This document shows positions 26,404 through 35,111 of a stretch of DNA of 64,000 bases, in pieces; the first letter of the stretch is position 1; every line of letters begins with the position of its first letter. Origin of the DNA: JAJDIA01 sp031555735 (GTDB taxonomy: Bacteria > Bacteroidota > Bacteroidia > Bacteroidales > Tannerellaceae); contig JAVBUE010000020.1 of NCBI GenBank assembly GCA_031555735.1, positions 14,813 through 78,812 on the forward strand, in the 5' to 3' direction. Under the pieces are notes generated by a model that had not been told where the DNA came from, searched no databases, and worked only from the letters and a program-made list of their open reading frames with translations. The position numbers and the translations under genes are program-made.

Positions 26404-26967
26404 ATGGACGAAAGGCAATGGATCAGGCAGATCCTGGCGGGCGACATGCAAAGTTTCTCCTGCTTGGTGGCGAAGTATGAGAAGAGGGCTTATACCCTTG
26501 CTTTTCGTATTCTGGAAAACCGTGAGGAGGCGGAAGAGGTGATGCAGGACGCCTTTGTCAGGATGTACCGCGCCCTTCCGCTCTTTCAGTTCGAGAGCAA
26601 GTTCTCCACCTGGTTCTACCGTATCGTATATCGTACAGCGCTTACGGCACATCGTCGGCAACGTCTGTTCATCGGATACGATGAGGCGGGCGACGATACC
26701 CTGACTGATCATGAGATCGGATCGGCTACCGCCCTGCTGGAACAGAAAGACCGGAAGGAGATCATCCGGGAGGTGCTGGGTCGGTTATCAGCCGACGAGT
26801 CGTTGCTGCTCACCCTCTATTACCTGGAAGAGTGTACGGTGGATGATATCCATCAGATCACCGGACTGACTCCTTCCAATATCAAAGTGAAATTATTTCG
26901 TAGCCGCAAACGTTTCTACGAAACACTGCAACGGACTATGCAAACTACAAAGATGGATATCCTATGA
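26404..26967 (+). CDS. ECF-type RNA polymerase sigma factor
   Basis: A 187-aa sigma-70 family factor. Region 2 covers residues about 15-85 (YEKRAYTLAFRILENREEAE, then EEVMQDAFVRMYRALP). Region 4 helix-turn-helix covers about 125-180 (LLTLYYLEECTVDDIHQITG, then LTPSNIKVKLFRSRKRFYE). There is no SusC/FecR neighbour. Instead it sits between a DUF6249-like protein and a two-helix membrane protein that overlaps it by 4 bases, the latter a likely anti-sigma factor. Target genes are not evident. Confidence 0.92.
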   Translation: MDERQWIRQILAGDMQSFSCLVAKYEKRAYTLAFRILENREEAEEVMQDAFVRMYRALPLFQFESKFSTWFYRIVYRTALTAHRRQRLFIGYDEAGDDTLTDHEIGSATALLEQKDRKEIIREVLGRLSADESLLLTLYYLEECTVDDIHQITGLTPSNIKVKLFRSRKRFYETLQRTMQTTKMDIL

Positions 26968-27353
26968 AAACAGATGCTAAACAACTCGACACACTCACGC
27001 GGGCATTGATGAAGGGAACGACAGAAAAACCGTCGGTCGCCGTAATGAACAGGATCATGAAACAGGTGGAGAAGGAGCGCCGGGCTACAAAGAACATATC
27101 GGTATCTTCCCGCCCGGCTATGGGTTGGCTTATCGCGGGGTCGGCTGCTTACCTGTTGCTGCTGGTCGGAATGGGCTGCCTCCTCCTGGGTGCACAGGAT
27201 GATGCCGCAGGTGTAGCCTCCTCACTGCAAGGTCTGTTCCCGCTGATTGTCGTGGTATCGGCCGGCGCTTCCGTCTTCTTCTGCTGCACGCAGCTCGACA
27301 GATGGCAGCGGTGGCAGCGGATGGCTATTAATAATGGAAGTAACGGATACTGA
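26964..27353 (+). CDS. Putative anti-sigma membrane protein
   Basis: A 129-aa protein translationally coupled to the sigma gene by a 4-base overlap. The N-terminal 50 residues are soluble and charged (LDTLTRALMKGTTEKPS, then VMNRIMKQVEKERRATKN), followed by TM helices near 53-75 and 88-108. The topology fits a cytoplasmic sigma-binding segment anchored in the membrane. No named anti-sigma domain is recognisable, so the role is inferred from position. Confidence 0.6.
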   Translation: MKTDAKQLDTLTRALMKGTTEKPSVAVMNRIMKQVEKERRATKNISVSSRPAMGWLIAGSAAYLLLLVGMGCLLLGAQDDAAGVASSLQGLFPLIVVVSAGASVFFCCTQLDRWQRWQRMAINNGSNGY

Positions 27354-27634
27354 AAGAAGCCTTTATCATGAGTTTCAGTAGCTGTATCCCACCTTTTACC
27401 CGCATCGTCATCGATCCAGTTGTCGGCGGTTTTCATGATTGGGTCGAAATAATTCCCCTGATCATGGGATACACAGAAATCGTCGAACCCGGCAGGTTTC
27501 TTTTTCAGATGCCATTTGCCGAACAAAGCTGTCTGATAACCACCGGTTTGGGATTGTTTTGCAATATGATCTGCTTCGGGATACCAGGCGTCACTGTATA
27601 AAAAGGATATTTGGCCGTCCTCCTGACTTCGTCA
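27354..27634 (-). pseudogene. Fragment of a sulfatase gene
   Basis: The minus strand encodes about 90 residues of a type I sulfatase core: YSDAWYPEADHIAKQSQTGG, then YQTALFGKWHLKKKPAGFDD, QGNYFDPIMKTADNWID and ETHDKGF. GKWHL is the conserved sulfatase motif with the catalytic-site Lys and His. A stop lies just before the homologous part (about 27632-27634) and homology ends near 27355. The N-terminal formylglycine motif and the C-terminal half are both missing. It is a remnant, not a gene. Confidence 0.75.
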
Positions 27635-27712
27635 CCCCTTTTGTTTACAAATCATATATTGTTATAATACAGTTATGTCCTTATCTCCTACACGAAGTTT
27701 ATTTTTGCAAAA

Positions 27713-27829
27713 CATCTGCCACGGTTCCACGAAACAGGGTCTATCTTATTGTTCATGAACAGGTTAGGCGTGTGGCAGATGCCCGTGGCAGATCCGTTTT
27801 CCCGCCTTTTTGCTGTCACATCTGCCACG
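27713..27829 (+). repeat. Inverted-repeat cluster with CATCTGCCACG words
   Basis: CATCTGCCACG occurs at 27713 and 27819. Its inverse, GTGGCAGAT, occurs at 27772 and 27785, so several alternative hairpins are possible. No reading frame is credible. Array C follows at 27911, and the stretch between (27841-27910) shows nothing I recognise. A similar word, GTGGCAGGTCATTTTTCGCC, appears near 63556. Confidence 0.5.
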
Positions 27830-27910
27830 CGTGCTGATCAAAGGCTGTAAATCGGAGAGGCTACGACGACAGGCTGACCGGAACTTCCATCCACGCGATG
27901 ATTCTCCGGG

Positions 27911-28042
27911 TTTCCACCTATTGGAACAAAAAGGTTCACCTAATGGAACAAAAAGATCCACCTAATGGAACAAAAAGATCTACTTAATGGAACTGTTCGT
28001 TTCATCCTTAGAAACTGTTTGTTCCATCAGGATGAAACTTTT
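27911..28042 (+). repeat. 22-bp-period repeat array C
   Basis: Six units start at 27911, 27933, 27955, 27977, 27999 and 28021. The first four share the core CCACCTAATGGAACAAAAA with small changes; the last two are palindromic (GTTTCATCC/AGAAAC and GTTCCATC/GATGAAAC types). The last unit runs into the final codons of the sulfatase gene, whose stop is 28027-28029. The segment 28011-28038 matches 13266-13293 of array A in inverted orientation at 26 of 28 positions. Confidence 0.8.
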
Positions 28043-29451
28043 GCATTGGTGAGTCCGGGTTCGCGCCTTTCTTTTCCTTGTTTACGGATAAGGTTATCGC
28101 CTAACTCACCTCGCATTTTATCTGCAATCCGCATCAATTTTGCTGCCTCCTCCGGATACTGCGTTATAACATCGTTGCGTTCACCGGGATCACGGCGCAG
28201 GTCGTACAGTTCGGCTTTTAACAGTTCTACGTTCGCCAGCCGCCCCGGTTGTCCGTCGTTTCCTGGTAGATAGGCGGCATATGTAACATACTTATGTGGA
28301 AATACAAGTTTGAACATCCCGTCGGTAACGGCTTCCAAATCATTTTTCTGATAATAATAAACAAACGATTCACGAGGGTTGGCTGCCTGTTCTCCTTTCA
28401 GTAGTGGAAGGATACTTACGCCGTCGATTTTACGGACAGGTAGCGGAGCTCCACTGATTTCTGCCAGTGTGGGGAAAATATCTATATTGGAAGCCAGCTT
28501 ATTACAGGTGCTTCCCGGAATGGTTTTTCCTTTCCAGTACATAATGCAGGGGATACGGTTGCCTCCGTCGAAAGTGGTAGCCTTGGCTTCACGTAGGCCG
28601 GCGGCTGACCCTGCATGGTTCCCGTAATTGGCCCAGGGGCCATTGTCGGATGTCAATACGACCAGTGTATTCTCTTCCAAACCCAGTTCACGGAGTGTCT
28701 TCAGCACTTCTCCCACGCTCCAGTCGATCTCCATCATTACATCACCGAACAAACCCTGTTGACTTTTCCCTTTGAATTTGCCAGAGACTGCCAATGGTAC
28801 GTGTGGCATGGAATGTGCCAGGTACACAAAGAATGGTTTTTTCTGATTATTCTTTATGAAGTTTACGGCACGGTTTGTGTAATCGGTGGTAAATTTAGTT
28901 TGGTCAGTATTATACCCCACGATCGTATTGCCGTCAATGGTTGGCAAGTCGGGGAAATTAAATCCCTCCCCTTGCTGCGGGTGGAATGGCCACATGTCGT
29001 TCGAGTAGGGGAGGCCATAGTATTCATCAAATCCATTTTGCAATGGAAGAAATTGTCTGGCGTCTCCCAGGTGCCACTTCCCGTACACCGCGGTAGTGTA
29101 GCCTTTTTGTTTCAGTAGCTCACCCATCGTCATTTCTTCCGGATGGATACCATAGGTGGAATTGGGGCCGGGAGCTCCGGAAAACCCTATCCTGTTTGGA
29201 TAGCACCCGGTAAGTAGTCCGGCACGCGAAGCCCCGCTGATAGGTTGAGCTGCCAGGAAGTGGGTAAAACGTACACCTTCGGCAGCCATCTTGTCAATGT
29301 TGGGCGTTGTGTATCCATAAGCGCCGTTACAGGAAAAATCACCATAGCCAACATCATCGAGGTTGATGATCACAAAATTGGTGTATTGTTGGGCGATGCC
29401 GGAGGCGGAAAGTCCACCTAAAGCTGATAACAGAAGTAATTTAGTATGCAT
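28027..29451 (-). CDS. Type I sulfatase (S1 family), secreted
   Basis: A 474-aa sulfatase with a signal peptide (1-20, ending SASGIAQ). NFVIINLDDVGYGDFSCNG holds the first metal-binding Asp pair. The modification motif is SGASRAGLLTG with Ser72, the serine type matured to formylglycine by an anaerobic maturase (anSME), which is not in the window. YTTAVYGKWHLGDARQFLP has the conserved Lys/His, and LTSDNGPWANYG is the second metal site. It acts in the periplasm or on the surface on sulfated glycans. It follows a broken SusD gene, so it is a leftover of a polysaccharide locus. Confidence 0.93.
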   Translation of the reverse strand: MHTKLLLLSALGGLSASGIAQQYTNFVIINLDDVGYGDFSCNGAYGYTTPNIDKMAAEGVRFTHFLAAQPISGASRAGLLTGCYPNRIGFSGAPGPNSTYGIHPEEMTMGELLKQKGYTTAVYGKWHLGDARQFLPLQNGFDEYYGLPYSNDMWPFHPQQGEGFNFPDLPTIDGNTIVGYNTDQTKFTTDYTNRAVNFIKNNQKKPFFVYLAHSMPHVPLAVSGKFKGKSQQGLFGDVMMEIDWSVGEVLKTLRELGLEENTLVVLTSDNGPWANYGNHAGSAAGLREAKATTFDGGNRIPCIMYWKGKTIPGSTCNKLASNIDIFPTLAEISGAPLPVRKIDGVSILPLLKGEQAANPRESFVYYYQKNDLEAVTDGMFKLVFPHKYVTYAAYLPGNDGQPGRLANVELLKAELYDLRRDPGERNDVITQYPEEAAKLMRIADKMRGELGDNLIRKQGKERREPGLTNAKVSS

Positions 29452-29530
29452 AGTGTTATATTTGATGGTATAAGTTTAAGGTGTCACTCAATTGACACCT
29501 TAAAGTTATACATGTTTTGTAAATGGAACA

Positions 29531-30593
29531 TCAATCCCAGTTAGGATTTTGCCGGAGATTGGGATTTTGTATTATCTGGTTATAGGGAATCGGCCATAAA
29601 TAGTCACGACTGGGGTTGAATGAACGTATCACGATCTCCACATTATTGCTGTTATGCATCGCACCGTTGTTTTCCTTCTCAATCGTTTTCCACCGGAGGG
29701 CATCCGAGTAATAAAGTCCTTCAAGAGCGAGCTCAACCCTGCGTTCACGCCGGATCACATCCCGCATCTGTTCTTTGCTGAGTCCGCTCAGCACCTCAGG
29801 CATATTCACGCCCGGCCGTTTACGTACCTGGTTGATTGCGTTGTAAACTGATTCATCCGGACCACTGGCCTCATTCCGGGCTTCTGCATAAGTAAGTAAT
29901 ACTTCAGCAAAACGGATCAGAATCGTGTTGAAAGCAGAGCGCTCTACAAGAGGGATAGTGGCCTCGTCTTCATAACTGGTATATTTCTTCATCCCGAAAC
30001 CGGTGGTCATCACATCTTCTTTGGTAACCAATTTGCCATTATACGGATAACCGATGCAGGTGATGGAATAGAGCAGACGCGGGTCTCTGTTTTCATACGG
30101 CTTTGACGGATCGAATAGAGGTGATTCCAGAATCGTTTTTCCATCTGTCATCAGATAAACATCTACCAGCTCTTTCAAGGGGGCAGGTCGGTTCAAACGA
30201 TAAATACTTTGGTAATACTTCAGCGGCTTCCGTCAGGTCTTTCAGTATCTGGTTTACCACCGCTTCTTTGGTGTCTCGTGGGAGAGACGCCTGCTTGTCT
30301 GCATTAGGCGTCTCGAGGATCAAAGGCACACCTCCGAAGCGATCAGACAGATAGAAATAGTAGAAAGCACGCAGGAATTTGGCCTCACCTGTCATCCGGC
30401 TTTTGAGTGCATCATCCATAGTCACATTGCCGATATTGTCAAGAAAGGTGTTTGTACGGCCAATACCGGTGTAACAATCTTTCCACAATGAAGCAATCAA
30501 GGGGGTGGTGGACATGTGTGTGCCTTTACCGATAGCCTGAGTACCGTTGGCCTCATTATAGGGCATGGCGTTGGAGGTGATCATGTCGAATTC
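29531..30593 (-). pseudogene. Degraded SusD/RagB gene
   Basis: Two frames encode parts of one SusD-like glycan-binding lipoprotein. The upstream part (30593-30200) reads EFDMITSNAMPYNEANGTQA to TEAAEVLPKYL. The downstream part (30196-29531) reads LKELVDVYLMTDGKTILESP to the intact end IIQNPNLRQNPNWD. The signal peptide and about 70 N-terminal residues are missing. Roughly 100 or more residues between LPKYL and KELVD are deleted, with a frame change near 30195. No SusC partner is present. It is upstream of the sulfatase on the same strand. Confidence 0.85.
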
Positions 30594-30690
30594 AAAAAAA
30601 ACGGTTGATTACCGGATACAGCAAGCTCTCAAGTTATTACGGCAAGACTTGAAAGATTATTTGCCGTTGTTCCTTTTTTGGTTGAACTAA

Positions 30691-30723
30691 AAAAAAATCC
30701 GACAGGATCTATGCCCTGTCGGA
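30691..30723 (-). terminator. Terminator after the DUF4097 gene
   Basis: On the minus strand TCCGACAGG, an 8-base loop, and CCTGTCGGA form a perfect 9-bp stem followed by seven T residues. Confidence 0.85.
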
Positions 30724-30752
30724 ACTATACCTATATTAATATCTCCCCTTTC

Positions 30753-31817
30753 TTAGCGTGTACGAATCTTCAGGTTACTGTAGCTGTTGCCGTCGAAGGT
30801 GATCTTTTTGTTGCTGCCGTTGTTGACGGTGGAATAGATGGTGTTTCCTTCTTTGCGGGTCTGGGCGTTGTGTTCGATGCTCACGCTGCCGTATTTCATG
30901 TTTTCGGCTACCACGTTGAAAGCGGTATTGCCCGGGATGGTGAGGTTCAGGTTGCCGTAGCTTGCTTCGGCGCTCACCCGTGTGAAGTTGGATGAGAGAT
31001 CCTTGACGTTCAGCGTGCCGTAGTCCAGGTTACCGATCAGCAATTCTTCTTCCACGGCTTCGATGTCGCCATTGCTGTATCCCATTTCCAGGTTGGCTTT
31101 GCCGAGTTTGCCCGCTTTCAGGTTGCCGTAGTCTGTCTCGAGGTTCAGCGTACGAACATCCTTTACCTCCAGGTTGGAATACTGGCTGTCGATATTGGCC
31201 ATAGTGGCGTTGCCGATGATCACTTTACCGGCGTAGGCGATGTCCATATTGACCGTGGCCAGGTCTTTCAACTCCACGTTGCTGTATTTGGCATCCACAT
31301 TCAATTCGGCGGTGAAGCTGCCTGCCTTGACGTTGCCGTAATGGATCTCGATATCGCATTTCCCGGTATTCTTGTCGGGCATGGCGATGTTGCCGTATTT
31401 CTGCGATAATTCGGTGGTCAGGACAGCCGGCATGGTGATGAAGTAGTTGATCTGCAGGCTTTCGTTCCTATTCCCCTGGATGTTACCGCTTTTCAGCGAA
31501 GTGGAGGCCAATACCGCATTCCCTGATTTGTTCATGTGGATGGTTACGCGGTCGATCAGTTCCTGGGCGCGGCTGTCATTGTTGGCTTTGGCTTCGATCA
31601 CCACGCGGATGGCTACTTCGTTCCGGTCCCAGTGTACAACGGTGATGTTACCGTAGATGTTTTCCACCTGCAACTGGTCGCCGGAGCCTACGGGATACGA
31701 CTGGTTGACTTCTTTCTTTTTTTCGATCGCCGGTGTATCTCCCCAACTGTAAGCGTTTCCCAGAAGTAGCAGCAGGGATACGAGGAAGAATGAGCGAATG
31801 GTTGTTGATGTGTTCAT
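30753..31817 (-). CDS. DUF4097 beta-helix protein, secreted
   Basis: A 354-aa protein with a signal peptide (residues 1-25). A long region from about 45 to 350 is built of short repeating strands with a Y-G/S-N pattern: QKYGNIAMP, IHYGNVKAG, AKYSNVELK, SQYSNLEVK, TDYGNLKAG, MGYSNGDIE, ASYGNLNL. This is the DUF4097 putative-adhesin beta-helix. It ends an operon with an ECF sigma factor and a membrane protein, a common Bacteroidetes arrangement. It probably sits in the periplasm or envelope; the role is unknown. Confidence 0.8.
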   Translation of the reverse strand: MNTSTTIRSFFLVSLLLLLGNAYSWGDTPAIEKKKEVNQSYPVGSGDQLQVENIYGNITVVHWDRNEVAIRVVIEAKANNDSRAQELIDRVTIHMNKSGNAVLASTSLKSGNIQGNRNESLQINYFITMPAVLTTELSQKYGNIAMPDKNTGKCDIEIHYGNVKAGSFTAELNVDAKYSNVELKDLATVNMDIAYAGKVIIGNATMANIDSQYSNLEVKDVRTLNLETDYGNLKAGKLGKANLEMGYSNGDIEAVEEELLIGNLDYGTLNVKDLSSNFTRVSAEASYGNLNLTIPGNTAFNVVAENMKYGSVSIEHNAQTRKEGNTIYSTVNNGSNKKITFDGNSYSNLKIRTR

Positions 31818-31856
31818 GTTGTGTGTGTTATAAATAAAATGATTACTGATAAATGC

Positions 31857-32387
31857 TTAATAATGGGTGGGCTGGCCGGTGAGTTGCGTCAGGTATCCGA
31901 GCATCTGACGCATGCTTTCGAGGCTGTTCCCGTAATACTGGTTGATGGCGAAGAGACCGTCGGACGTGCAGGGCAGTGTTGGGAGCACTTCTTTTTCGAA
32001 TGTCCGGCTTTCCAGCTGTATTTTCTTTGTTTCCTTCAGCAGGTCTGCCGCTCCCGGTACCTGGTTTTCGGCATAGATATCTTCCATCTGGGTGATGATA
32101 TCGTTCATTTGCATGTGGTAGAAGAGTTTGACTTCGTCCACCTCCTGCCGCATTTCACATACGAAGGGAGATGTGTCTCCGTTACCGTTCATATCGAACA
32201 CTCCTGTATGGATCAGCAGGAAGAGGGCACAGGCGGCGGCAGCAAAAGTGACCAGGCCATAGACCTTCAGGTGGCGGTTCCGTCCGGGTAGCTTTGCCTC
32301 GAATCGGTCGAAATGTCCTTCGGGCATTTGTTCGTCGTCGAATGCGGCTCTGTGCGTGTCTATAAAATGTTTCAATTTGTCTTCCAT
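31857..32387 (-). CDS. Putative anti-sigma membrane protein
   Basis: A 176-aa protein with a cytoplasmic-looking N-terminus (DKLKHFIDTHRAAFDDEQMP), the phrase EGHFDRFEAKLPG, one TM helix near 43-62, and a periplasmic domain of about 110 residues. MPEGHFDRFEAKL is the short motif seen in Bacteroidetes proteins encoded directly after ECF sigma genes. The gene starts 1 base after the sigma stop. The anti-sigma role is inferred from position and topology. Confidence 0.65.
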   Translation of the reverse strand: MEDKLKHFIDTHRAAFDDEQMPEGHFDRFEAKLPGRNRHLKVYGLVTFAAAACALFLLIHTGVFDMNGNGDTSPFVCEMRQEVDEVKLFYHMQMNDIITQMEDIYAENQVPGAADLLKETKKIQLESRTFEKEVLPTLPCTSDGLFAINQYYGNSLESMRQMLGYLTQLTGQPTHY

Positions 32388-32388
32388 A

Positions 32389-32919
32389 TCAATGGGTTGT
32401 AAGTATGTCTAACAATTTCTTTTTTGCGCGCAGGTACTGGCTGCGTACGCTGGGTGGCTGGATGTTGAGGATGGAGGCGATCTCTTCCATGTCATACCCT
32501 TCGAAGAGGTAGAGGGAGAGGATTACCCGATAACCGGCGGGTAACTGGCTGGCTGCTTTCCTGACCTGTGCCACTGAATAGCGGATCTCTTCTTCATCCG
32601 GACCGTCGGGTTCCGCTTCCGCCAGATGGGGAGGGAGTTCGTCCATATCGGGCGACTGGCGGCGTACGTAGTCGATCGCCGTATGTACGGCAATCCGGCG
32701 CATCCATGCCTCAAAACATTGTCCATCATTGAACTGGTCGATCCGGGTGAATACCTTCAGAAAGCTGTCTTGCATGGCTTCTTCGGCTTCCTGCGCATTC
32801 CCTGTGATACGTAAACAGGTTACGTACAGGAACTGGGCATATTGCTTGTACAGATTCAACTGTGCTGTACGGCTTCCCCGGCGACAATCTGCAATCAGAT
32901 GATCAGTTCGTTTCTCCAT
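32389..32919 (-). CDS. ECF-type RNA polymerase sigma factor
   Basis: A 176-aa sigma-70 factor from ATG 32919 (MEKRTDHLIADCRRGSR). Region 2 includes YVTCLRITGNAQEAEEAMQD near 35-54 and FEAWMRRIAVHTAIDYVRR. Region 4 is LSLYLFEGYDMEEIASILN followed by IQPPSVRSQYLRAKKKL. Upstream in-frame starts (32940, 33006) exist but would add unneeded residues. It heads an operon with the putative anti-sigma gene and the DUF4097 gene. Confidence 0.92.
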   Translation of the reverse strand: MEKRTDHLIADCRRGSRTAQLNLYKQYAQFLYVTCLRITGNAQEAEEAMQDSFLKVFTRIDQFNDGQCFEAWMRRIAVHTAIDYVRRQSPDMDELPPHLAEAEPDGPDEEEIRYSVAQVRKAASQLPAGYRVILSLYLFEGYDMEEIASILNIQPPSVRSQYLRAKKKLLDILTTH

Positions 32920-33036
32920 GCTGTTTATATATACGGACATCCGCCTCTTTACGTTGCATCCTATTTCAAAATTACTTAAAAAAACACATCCTGCGGCTAC
33001 AAACAAGGAATACCCGTTATGACATCGTGTATAACG

Positions 33037-33065
33037 AAAAAAAGAGGCATCATCCCGACGCCTCT
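33037..33065 (-). terminator. Terminator after the NigD-like gene
   Basis: On the minus strand AGAGGC, an 11-base loop and GCCTCT are followed by a T run. Confidence 0.75.
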
Positions 33066-33113
33066 CTCCCTGAACTAAATGATAAAAAATAAAAGTTATG
33101 TGGGAAGGATTAA

Positions 33114-33866
33114 TTATTCCAGATTTGTTGCAAAGCCTGTCCCCAACTGTGAGATCTCTTTCTCTCCCGGGTTTTGCTGTTTGGAAGGATCGTATTCAAA
33201 CGTATATGTTTTCGATCCTTCGCTTGTGCGTACGGATACCGTAAGTTTTACTTTCTCCCCGGCATTTGGAGCGAGGCTGTTCAGGTCGAAGCAGACCGGC
33301 CCTGTGGCGATGGTCAGTTGGGGATCATCGTAGGCGTTGTGGCGGAATTCCAGGTGATAGGAGCCATCTTCCGCTGTGTCCCTGTCGATTTTCACCAGGT
33401 TGATAAAGTGTTTTGTATGACCGCCATAGTATGCGGTGAAGAATACGTTCAGAAAACTGCTTCCCACCCATATCTCCTTGATCTCAACCGGATCGGTGCC
33501 ATAGATCGAATCGTTTTCGTTGAATTTGTCTTCCGCAATGGGTTTGGTCAGTACCAAATCCAGGTCGTTCACCTTTATATAATGGCTGAAGTTGCTTAAC
33601 GAATCACTCAGGATTGTATAGTTAAGCAGTACGCGCTGCCTTGCCTCCATGTTCTGCCCCACGTAATATCCGGCGGCCGGCCATAATGTAGTGCCGTCGT
33701 CCAACCTGAAATATTGCGAAGTGTTGCTTCCATCCGTTTCCACTGTTGCCAGATTAACCTGGAATTCTCCCAGCGAATATCCCTCGTCATCCATGCAAGA
33801 TTGAAAAAGCAGGGTGGCAAACACCACCCCTGTCATCATCCAAACAAATTTCAACGTTTTCATCAT
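33114..33866 (-). CDS. NigD-like lipoprotein
   Basis: A 250-aa lipoprotein with lipobox LLFQSC (Cys24), followed by MDDEGYSLGEFQVNLATVE. The pattern of a short OB-like N-terminal domain (LDDGTTLWPAAGYYVGQNME, QRVLLNYTIL) and a C-terminal beta domain is that of NigD-like proteins, first named from bacteriocin-related loci in Bacteroides. Function is not established. It has its own terminator and is not clearly part of the neighbouring operons. A second ATG at 33863 is an equally possible start. Confidence 0.8.
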   Translation of the reverse strand: MMKTLKFVWMMTGVVFATLLFQSCMDDEGYSLGEFQVNLATVETDGSNTSQYFRLDDGTTLWPAAGYYVGQNMEARQRVLLNYTILSDSLSNFSHYIKVNDLDLVLTKPIAEDKFNENDSIYGTDPVEIKEIWVGSSFLNVFFTAYYGGHTKHFINLVKIDRDTAEDGSYHLEFRHNAYDDPQLTIATGPVCFDLNSLAPNAGEKVKLTVSVRTSEGSKTYTFEYDPSKQQNPGEKEISQLGTGFATNLE

Positions 33867-33961
33867 ATGTATATCATCTTTTATTGTAAGTTATTCACAC
33901 AAAGAAGATGGGGTACAGGAGATAAACGCTGCACGGATGAATAATAAAAAATGTTAATGAT

Positions 33962-35095
33962 TTAGGGTGTGAGTGATTGATAGATTAAAGATGCAGTACG
34001 CTCCGAAGCGCCCGGTTCGCCTAAGATCCGGCGCATATCGGTATAGCCGCGCAACAGGACGGCGCGCTCATCCGTATCGTCCACCAGCCGGCTCAATTCC
34101 CGATGGATCGTTGCCACGGAAAAAAGGTTGCCGTAAAGCTCGCGGACAATCTCGCGTCCGCCGATCAGGTTGACCAGCGAAATAAAAGGCGTGTGGAAGA
34201 AATGCTTGAAGATGAAATTAACCAGCGCGCCTCCCGGCACATAATAACAGACCACCTGCGGTATATCGAACAAGGCAGTTTCGAGGGTGGCGGTGCCCGA
34301 GGTGACCAACGCCGCGCGGCTATGTTGCAACAGGGGATAGGTACGGTTATAGACAATGTGTACCGGATGATTCCCGGTAAACTGCCGGTAATACGCCTGA
34401 TCGATGCCCGGCGCCCCGGCGATCACCGCCTGGCAATGCGGAAAACGGCTGGCCACTTCAAGCATGGCGGGAAGGTTGTCTTTGATCTCATGGCGGCGGC
34501 TACCTGCAAGCAATGCCAGGATCGGTTTATCGGACAGATGTTCCTGATCGCGGAAGGCGGCCGCATCAATCGCCTCATGGGTGAGGTAGCGGGAGACAGA
34601 GTCAACCGACGGATTACCCACATAATCGATCGCGTAATCCAGTTTCCGGTAAAACTCCTTCTCAAACGGAAGGATACAGAACATACGGTCCACATACCGC
34701 CTGAAATCCCTGATCCGGTATTGCTTCCATGCCCAGATCTTGGGTGAGATGTAATAGTAAACCGGCCGTTTCAGCACTGTTTTTACAAAGCGTGCGATCT
34801 TCAGGTTGAATCCCGGATAATCCACCAGGATAACCACATCCGGTTGCCAGGCGCGGATATCTTCCCGGCAGGTGTCCATATTCCGGAGGATCGTACGCAG
34901 GTGAAGCAAAACGGGGATAATTCCCATATAGGCCATCTCCCGGTAATGTTTCACCAGGGTTCCACCAACAGCCTGCATCAGGTCGCCCCCGAAAAAGCGG
35001 AATGTGGCTTTCGGGTCTTCTGCCTGCAATGCCCGCATCAGGTTGGAGGCATGTAGGTCGCCGGAGGCTTCGCCTGCGATCAGGTAGTAGCGCAT
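33962..35095 (-). CDS. lpxB: Lipid-A-disaccharide synthase
   Basis: Inner-membrane-associated GT19 glycosyltransferase that joins UDP-diacylglucosamine and lipid X in lipid A synthesis. The 377-aa protein starts RYYLIAGEASGDLHASNLMR, the LpxB signature. FRFFGGDLMQAVGG, VDYPGFNLKIARF, KIWAWKQYRI, LALLAGSRRHEIK and LVTSGTATLETALF are further family segments. It lies 16 bases downstream of surE, a conserved Bacteroidetes pairing. Confidence 0.96.
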   Translation of the reverse strand: MRYYLIAGEASGDLHASNLMRALQAEDPKATFRFFGGDLMQAVGGTLVKHYREMAYMGIIPVLLHLRTILRNMDTCREDIRAWQPDVVILVDYPGFNLKIARFVKTVLKRPVYYYISPKIWAWKQYRIRDFRRYVDRMFCILPFEKEFYRKLDYAIDYVGNPSVDSVSRYLTHEAIDAAAFRDQEHLSDKPILALLAGSRRHEIKDNLPAMLEVASRFPHCQAVIAGAPGIDQAYYRQFTGNHPVHIVYNRTYPLLQHSRAALVTSGTATLETALFDIPQVVCYYVPGGALVNFIFKHFFHTPFISLVNLIGGREIVRELYGNLFSVATIHRELSRLVDDTDERAVLLRGYTDMRRILGEPGASERTASLIYQSLTP

Positions 35096-35111
35096 GGGGA
35101 ATGATAGATGG

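Noticed and set aside
30678..30995. Plus-strand open frame antisense to the end of the DUF4097 gene
   Set aside because: It crosses the terminator hairpin and reads antisense to the beta-helix repeats, with no family likeness.
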